Under the pieces are notes generated by a model that was given only the letters and a program-made list of their open reading frames with translations, had not been told where the DNA came from and ran no database searches. A stretch of DNA of 33,663 bases, from the NCBI GenBank assembly GCA_003427395.1, contig BFEA01000096.1, forward strand, positions 3,170,288 through 3,203,950. Direction: 5' to 3'. Source of the stretch: Chara braunii. Its lineage: Eukaryota; Streptophyta; Charophyceae; Charales; Characeae. Positions 28,680 through 33,663 of this stretch are shown here, piece after piece. Numbering within the stretch: position 1 is the stretch's first letter; the number at the start of each line of letters is the position of its first letter. A program made the translations under genes and the position numbers.

Positions 28680-29660
28680 TACGACCCTCTATTGCAAACG
28701 CGTGTCACTACAAATTTGTCCAACTATGGCATTGGTGTCTTCCTCGAACAACACAATGGCGTGGACTGGCACCCGGTCAAGTACTTCAGCAAGAAAGTGT
28801 CAGTCGTGCACTCCATTGATGATGCACGCAAGAAGAAACTCCTAACTTCCTCCTTGGTCGAAGTGAATTTCGATGGGTAACGGACAACAATCCGTTGATC
28901 TTCTACAAGACCCAAGACACCATCAATAGAACGATCACCCGTTGGATGACTTTCATCTACCAATTCGACTTCTTTCCCGATCACATTCCGGGGAAGTCTA
29001 ACTATTTTGCGGACGCTCTTTCACGGCGTTCGGATCATTGTATCGCTGTCTATTCGACCTTCGAGATCGACGACAACCTGCGGGACAGCTTCATCGCGGC
29101 TACCAAGTCGACCCCGAGTTTCACGACAAGTATGAAAATTGGTCTCTCCTAATCCGGCACCTTCTCACGATCGGATCCAAGAGGGGTATTTGCTTGTCCA
29201 CACGCAAGAGAAGGAGCTTCTTTGCGTACCAAGTGACTCTCACTTGCGTACACGGCTTCTTGGCGAGTTCCACGATGCTCCCGCCACCGGACACTTTGGA
29301 GTCAATGGAACGATTGGCCGACTTTGCGATCGTTTTTGGTTGTCCGGCCTTCTCGACGATGTCACACGCTATTGCGAGTCATGCGAGGTTTGTCGACGCT
29401 ACAAATCCTGCAATCATCGTCCGTACGACGAGTTGCGACCATTACCGGTCCCCTTGCGGAGAAGGGAAGCGATTGCCATGGACGATACCGGGTCGTTCCC
29501 CAAGCACAAGACCGGTGTGGATGGGATTCTCACGGTGGTCGACCGACTCACCAAGTTCGCCATGTTTTTGCCTTGTCGCGATCTTGCCAAGGCACTGGAG
29601 TTGGTCGAGGTTCTTTACGCCGGTTGGATTCGAACCCAGGGTTACCACAAGGAAATCGTC
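28680..29660 (+). pseudogene. Element 3 RNase H to integrase, tandem copy A
   Basis: Starts at TACGACCCTCTATTG. Contains RNase H (YDPLLQTRVTTNLSNYGIGVFLEQHNGVDW, KYFSKKVSVVHSIDDARKK) with the TDAS-type Asp changed to Asn, then FDFFPDHIPGKSNYFADALSRR. The integrase zinc domain follows (HDAPATGHFGVNGTIGRL, YCESCEVCRRYKSC) and then the start of the core (GVDGILTVVDRLTKFAMFLPC). It lacks about 33 bp found in copy B around 28847 and ends at GAAATCGTC, where copy B begins. Confidence 0.88.
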
Positions 29661-30664
29661 TACGACCCTCTATTGCCAACGCGCGTCACTACGGATGTGT
29701 CCGTCTATGGCATTGGTGCCATCCTTGAACAACACAATGACGTGGACTGGCACCCGGTCGAGTACTTCAGCAAGAAAGTGTTTGTCGTGCACTCCATTGA
29801 TGATGCACGCAAGAAGGAACTCCTAGCCTTCGTCCACGCGCTCAAGCGGTGGCGGCACTTCCTCCTTGGTTGAAGTCAATTTCGATGGGTAACGGACAAA
29901 AATCCGTTGGTCTTCTAGAAGACCTAAGACACCATCAATAGAACGATCACCTGTTGGATGACTGTCATCGATCAATTCGACTTCTTTCCCGATCACATTT
30001 CGGGGAAGTCTAACCGTTTTGCGGATGCTCTTTCACGGCGTCCGGATCATTGTATCGTTGTCTATTCGACCTTCGAGATCGACGACGACCTCCGGGACAG
30101 TTTCATCCGCGACTACCAAGCCGACCCCGAGTTTCGTGACAAGTACGCAAATTGCTCCTCTCCTAATCCGGCGCCTTCTCACTACCGGATCCAGGAGGGG
30201 TACTTGCTTGTCCACACGCAAGTGAAGGAGCTTCTTTGCGTACCAAGTGACTCTCACTTGCGTACACGGCTTCTTGGCGAGTTCCACGATGCTCCCGCCA
30301 CCAGACACTTCGGAGTCAATCGAACGATTGGCCGACTTCGCGAGCACTTTTGGTGGCCCGGCCTTCTCGGGGACGTCACACGCTATCGCGAGTCATGCGA
30401 GGTTTGCCGACGCTACAAATCCTGCAATCATCGTCCGTATGGTGAGTTGCGACCATTACCGGTCCCCTTGCGCCGAAGGGAAGCGATTGCCATGGACATT
30501 ACTGCGTAGTTCCCCAAGCACAAGACCGGTGTGGATGGGATTCTCACAGTGGTCGACCGACTCACCAAGTTCTCCATGTTTTTGCCTTGCCGCTATCATG
30601 CCAAGGCACCGGAGTTGGTCGAGGTTCTTTACGTCGAACCAAGGGTTACCCCAAGGAAATCGTC
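29661..30664 (+). pseudogene. Element 3 RNase H to integrase, tandem copy B
   Basis: A second copy of the 28680-29660 segment begins with the same TACGACCCTCTATTG and again ends in GAAATCGTC. The RNase H here reads TRVTTDVSVYGIGAILEQHN, with the Asp retained, then KELLAFVHALKRWRHFLLG and a stop. SNRFADALSRRPDH, HDAPATRHFGVNRTIGRLREHFWWPG and SCEVCRRYKSC follow in another frame. A TAG after AMDITA (about 30507-30509) precedes KHKTGVDGILTVVDRLTKF. This copy continues into the rest of the integrase. Confidence 0.88.
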
Positions 30665-31182
30665 TGCGACCACGACACTCGGTTCATGTCCGATTTTTGG
30701 TTGGCGCGCATCAAACGATGGGGCTCATCTTTCAAGCCAAGTTCGACTCTCCACCCCAAACCAATGGTCAAACGGAGATGGCGCATCAGACCACACAGGT
30801 TCTCCTTCGCACTCTCATCCTTCCCGACCAAAAGGATTGGGTTGAGCGGCTGTCGGATGTCGAGTTGGTATACAACTCATCCATACACCCAGCTATCGGG
30901 ATGTCCCCCTTCGAGTTCGAGCACGGCTCACCAGTCACTTCTCCGTTGGACACAATCATTCCACGAGCAGCCGAGAGCAACGACCATCTTCTCTTCTTGC
31001 GTCGGATGCAAGAGCTTCTTGTAAAGGCACACAACCAGATGGCCAAGACACAGCAACGCATGAGCCAACAAACCAATCGCCAGCGTCTTCCTTGTCCATT
31101 CCACACCGGCGATTTCGTTTGGGTTTCCGCTGTGGAGTTCAGCCTCAAACAAGATATCTCTCGCAAGCTCCTCCCGAAATAG
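30665..31182 (+). pseudogene. Element 3 integrase core C-terminal part
   Basis: The core continues with CDHDTRFMSDFWLARIKRWG. In another frame come PPQTNGQTEMAHQTTQVLLRTLI, with the catalytic Glu intact, DVELVYNSSIHPAIGMSPFE and a basic linker (QQRMSQQTNRQRLPCPFHTGDFVWV). TAG at 31180-31182 stands where TGG (Trp) of the PKWMGPW motif is expected. A frameshift lies near 30740. Confidence 0.87.
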
Positions 31183-31629
31183 ATGGGGCCCTGGCCGATC
31201 GTGGCACCCATTGGGGATGCACCCGAAGAACCTTCCTTCATCATTCAGGTGCCCGCCCACTTGCCTGTCTACCCAGTCTTTCATTGCTCCAAGTTGGCTC
31301 TTTACACGCCAGCGGAACATGACGACTTTTCCGAGCGACGATCGCAAGACCCAGCCTCTATGGACGGTTTTCAAGAGGTCAGCGACATCATCTCCCAGCG
31401 ACGCTACGACAACAGGCCGACCGAATACTTGGGCCACTTTGCGTACTACATCCACAAAGCTGACCGTTGGTTGCCCCGTGCGGAACTTCAAGCAACAGCT
31501 CCAGATGTTCTCGCACGCTACGAACCCAAGATGCAAGGCAAGTCGGTATCTCCGGCTCCACGTCGCACCCGCGTCCAGGTTCCACCTTCAGATCGTCAGC
31601 TTCGCCCTCGACCCGGCTTGACTTCATAA
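31183..31629 (+). pseudogene. Element 3 GPY/F and chromodomain-like C-terminus
   Basis: Continues in frame after the TAG: MGPWPIVAPIGDAP (GPY/F type), VPAHLPVYPVFHCSKLALYTP, then a chromodomain-like module EVSDIISQRRYDNRPTEYLGHF, DRWLPRAEL and DVLARYE. A basic proline-rich tail (RRTRVQVPPSDRQLRPRPG) ends at TAA 31627-31629. The QWKGY core of typical chromodomains is not kept, so the call rests on position and spacing. Confidence 0.78.
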
Positions 31630-31640
31630 GGAGGGGGGGG
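31628..31640 (+). other. Element 3 polypurine tract
   Basis: AAGGAGGGGGGGG lies immediately before TGTTACATG. This is the expected site for plus-strand DNA priming, and it fixes the start of the 3' LTR. It overlaps the pol stop codon. Confidence 0.92.
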
Positions 31641-31922
31641 TGTTACATGTTGCGCCTGCACACGGACCCATTTCAAGGGGCCGACGGTTGCTGAGGGCCC
31701 CCCAGGCCGCATGCCATCAGACATGCGCCCTGGAGGCCCACGGAGGCCCCCAGGCCGCAGATTTCACATAAAGGCGCCAGTATTTATTTATTTACTTACC
31801 GTTCCCTTGTCCCTTGTCTGTGCAGATGACGTTTCGAACTTGCAGACCCCAAGGCAACGCCTTGGGCCAGGTACAGAGACACGAGGCCCTCCCGAAACCA
31901 GGCGCGTTTTGGTGCCTGACTC

Positions 31923-31940
31923 AACGGTACCGGTACCGTT
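31923..31940. repeat. Perfect 18-bp palindrome in LTR
   Basis: AACGGTACCGGTACCGTT is self-complementary over its full length and lies about 180 bp upstream of the TATA-like sequence, so it could be a protein-binding site in U3. Confidence 0.85.
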
Positions 31941-32119
31941 TCGGACCTCAAGCACCAAGGCAGCGCCTTGGGCCGGGTGCACAGGAACAGGGCCTGATCC
32001 AGGCCTGGCGTGTTTTTGCGCCTGCTGCATCAGCAGCATCGTCTGGACGTCCGGTAGGGACCCAGACCAGCTGGGCCGTTTCTGAGGCCAGCACCAGGTA
32101 GGTCCAGCCGCCCAGCGCT

Positions 32120-32127
32120 ACATATAG
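32120..32127 (+). promoter_or_regulatory. TATA-like box in the element 3 LTR
   Basis: ACATATAG lies in a GC-rich setting of the LTR, about 480 bp from its start. Transcription would begin some 30 bp downstream, giving a long R-U5. Confidence 0.4.
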
Positions 32128-32410
32128 CTGGGCAGCAGCTGGGCCAGGGACAGTTCGGTTAGCTCACTTCTCAAGTAACACGCTGCTAGACCAGCGCTGC
32201 GCTGCGAAGTAGAGGTAGGGGAGTAGGTAGGAGAGGGCGGAGGCCATACCTGCGGACAGCGGACATACCTGGCGCCATAGCTGAGGCTCCGCTCGCAACC
32301 TGCACAAGACAGCAACCATTCCATAGTCAGTGACGACGGTCTTCCTGCAGGTGAGACAGTAGGGAGGACGATCTCTTCGTCTCCCCTTCCATCTCTCTCT
32401 CTCCTCTCTC

Positions 32411-32448
32411 CTTCTTCTTCTTCTTCTTCTTCTTCTTCTTCTTCTTCT
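32411..32448. repeat. (CTT)n microsatellite
   Basis: About twelve uninterrupted CTT units lie inside a longer pyrimidine-rich stretch (32380-32463) in the presumed R-U5 of the LTR. Confidence 0.97.
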
Positions 32449-33120
32449 AAGACTTCTTCTTCAGATATGAGAGTGAGAGTGGTTACAGGCAGATGATACA
32501 GGCAGGGGTTACCATGGGCATGGCGCCCAGGATCTGATTCGACATTTCTGAGACAGTCATTGATTGGATACGTCCATCTTCGTCTCTCGCTCTCTTCCCA
32601 TCTCGCGTCTGCGGTACCTCCCCATGTGTGTGTACAAGGAGGGACCCTTCTTCCTCGTGTGTGGTCCCTTCTCCTCTCACATGTGTGATGTATGATAGGA
32701 TGTCGTGTCAGTCCCGGTCAGGTCAGGACTTATCTTAAAGTCTTTCGTTGCGCTATTATGTGCCATTTCGTATGTATCAGGGTGCACATTGCTTGTTGAT
32801 GCTCAACTGACATTGCATTGTCCATTCAGTCCCTTTTATCACATTGCGGATCCTTGGCTCTACGTACGTTGCCCAACTGGGCATGTATCACTCTCTCAAT
32901 GCTCCTCCCTTTTCTCTCTTTCTCTGTCTACTACCTCACTGTGTCTTCTCTCTCTACTTGCATGCACTCACACTCTCTACTACTTGAGAATCAGCTCTGA
33001 ATACACCCACTACTATACTTTATTACTACTACTGCTAATGCCAAGTTGCCAACTACTAACTCTAGCGCAGCTATGTGTTACATGCTGCGCGTGCAAACGA
33101 GGGCTATTTTCAGGCCCTGG

Positions 33121-33290
33121 GTCGTTTCAGCCAGAAGGCCGGAAAACAAGGGCCTGCAGGCCCTGTGTCTTTTCAGCCTGAAAGCCTGAAAACAAGGGCC
33201 TACAGGCCCTGTGTCGTTTCAGCCTAAAACAGGGCCCTCCAGGCCCTTAGTCCTTTCAGCCTGAAACGGAGGGCCATTTTCAGGCCCTCA
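33121..33290. repeat. 46-bp tandem array with AGGGCCTGCAGGCCCT palindromes
   Basis: Units start at 33121 and 33167 with period 46, and further shortened units follow from 33213. Each has GTCNTTTCAGCC, an AAAACA block and an AGGGCC...GGCCCT inverted repeat; in the first it is a perfect 16-bp palindrome (33149-33164). It lies upstream of the TATA box, in the U3 enhancer position. Confidence 0.88.
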
Positions 33291-33443
33291 TAAGATCGAG
33301 CTACCCTGAAACTTAGGCACCAGACCAGGGTTTTAGCACAGGCCATTTTGGGCCTGTTTTCAAGACAACCTTTGTTTTAGCCTCAACACCAGGGTCTGGC
33401 ACGTTTTGGCATTGGCAAGAGCAGCCTCCTGGACGGGCCAGCA

Positions 33444-33452
33444 CTATATAAG
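33444..33452 (+). promoter_or_regulatory. TATA box of the second LTR
   Basis: CTATATAAG is a strong plant-type TATA box, with the palindromic array upstream and a GC-rich region downstream where R would begin. Confidence 0.6.
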
Positions 33453-33663
33453 ACTGGCCTGCCCTGCAGGCTGCAGGGCACTTCACGTGCAGTTCAGGAG
33501 GCAGGAGGTAGTCTTCAGGATTCGGCAGCAGCACTCTGGAGGAGCACTGTAGTAGTAGTAGTAGCATTAGCAGTAGTCTTCAGTGCTGGGCGCTAGTAGG
33601 AGCTAGAGTAGTACTGGAAAGAGAGAGAGATTTGTCGGAGGCCAGGGAGACTTACCTGCAGCG

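Larger units (their letters stand above)
25441..33069 (+). mobile_element. Element 3: Ty3/gypsy retrotransposon, 5' LTR missing
   Basis: The plus strand carries gag with a zinc knuckle, protease, RT, RNase H, integrase and a chromodomain-like end, then a polypurine tract (31628-31640) and a 3' LTR starting TGTTACATG at 31641. No matching 5' LTR or primer site lies upstream, since element 2 begins there in the opposite direction. Lesions include nonsense codons in gag, RT and integrase, YLDN in RT, a frameshift near 28640 and a 981-bp tandem duplication. Gag and pol are in different frames (pol is +1 relative to gag). Confidence 0.9.
31641..33069 (+). repeat. Element 3, 3' LTR (about 1.4 kb)
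   Basis: Begins TGTTACATG after the polypurine tract. The end is placed at GCGCA (33069) because a second LTR with a similar start follows at 33076, and this is inferred. It contains paired CCAAGGC/GCCTTGG hairpins (about 31847 and 31960), an 18-bp perfect palindrome (31923-31940), a TATA-like ACATATAG (32120-32127) and a CTT run (32411-32448). No second copy is in the window, so the length cannot be confirmed. Confidence 0.7.
33076..33663 (+). repeat. Start of a second LTR, cut by window end
   Basis: TGTTACATGCTGCGCGTGCAAACG closely resembles the start of the element 3 LTR (TGTTACATGTTGCGCCTGCACACG). The sequence then differs, with an array of 46-bp units, a clear TATA box (33444-33452) and GC-rich R sequence. 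It is probably a related LTR family, either the 5' LTR of a downstream element or a solo LTR. The five bases before it are CTATG, a candidate target duplication that needs the other side. Confidence 0.65.

Overview
The window looks like nuclear DNA of a charophyte green alga, most likely Chara. It is dominated by decayed LTR retrotransposons, microsatellites and low-complexity DNA, and I see only one convincing host protein gene. The organism call is inference. It rests on the Ty3/gypsy families, whose lysine/glutamate-rich gag and pol fragments resemble those common in Chara braunii gene models, on plant-type retrotransposon features (initiator-Met tRNA primer site, chromodomains, CACTA-type terminus), and on the lack of operons. 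An assembly gap of 120 N lies at 19652-19771 and a single N at 8748.

Layout. 1-680: simple repeats and GTCCGG-rich palindromic DNA. 681-10034: a complete but dead Ty3/gypsy element on the minus strand (element 1), with LTRs at 681-1675 and 9019-10034, a primer-binding site at 9001-9017, and gag, protease, RT, RNase H, integrase and a chromodomain-like end running right to left. 10035-15952: about 5.9 kb with no recognisable gene, holding several repeat families, clustered palindromes and a 740-bp CTG/CAG-rich array. 15953-17515: an intact intronless ORF for a 520-residue protein with two P-loop GTPase domains of AIG1/GIMAP type. 17516-19522: repeats. 19523-19651: an organelle-type tRNA-Ile(GAU) abutting a tRNA-Arg(ACG) that is cut by the gap. 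19772-21229: unassigned. 21230-25440: a second Ty3/gypsy element on the minus strand (element 2, with a QWKGY chromodomain), interrupted at 21783-22299 by a small AT-rich insertion with a CACTA-type end and a TTG target duplication. 25446-33069: a third Ty3/gypsy element on the plus strand (element 3), head to head with element 2 and lacking its 5' LTR, with a 981-bp tandem duplication across RNase H and integrase and a 3' LTR from 31641. 33076-33663: the start of a further LTR with a related TGTTACATG end.

None of the retrotransposons can be autonomous. Element 1 has lost catalytic residues or reading frame in protease, RT, RNase H and integrase. Element 2 retains its RT YIDD and its integrase D and E residues but has stops, frameshifts and the insertion. 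Element 3 has nonsense codons and YLDN in place of YLDD. Most point lesions look like C:G to T:A transitions, and several frame breaks are short tandem duplications. The tandem GTPase gene has no visible functional link to its neighbours.
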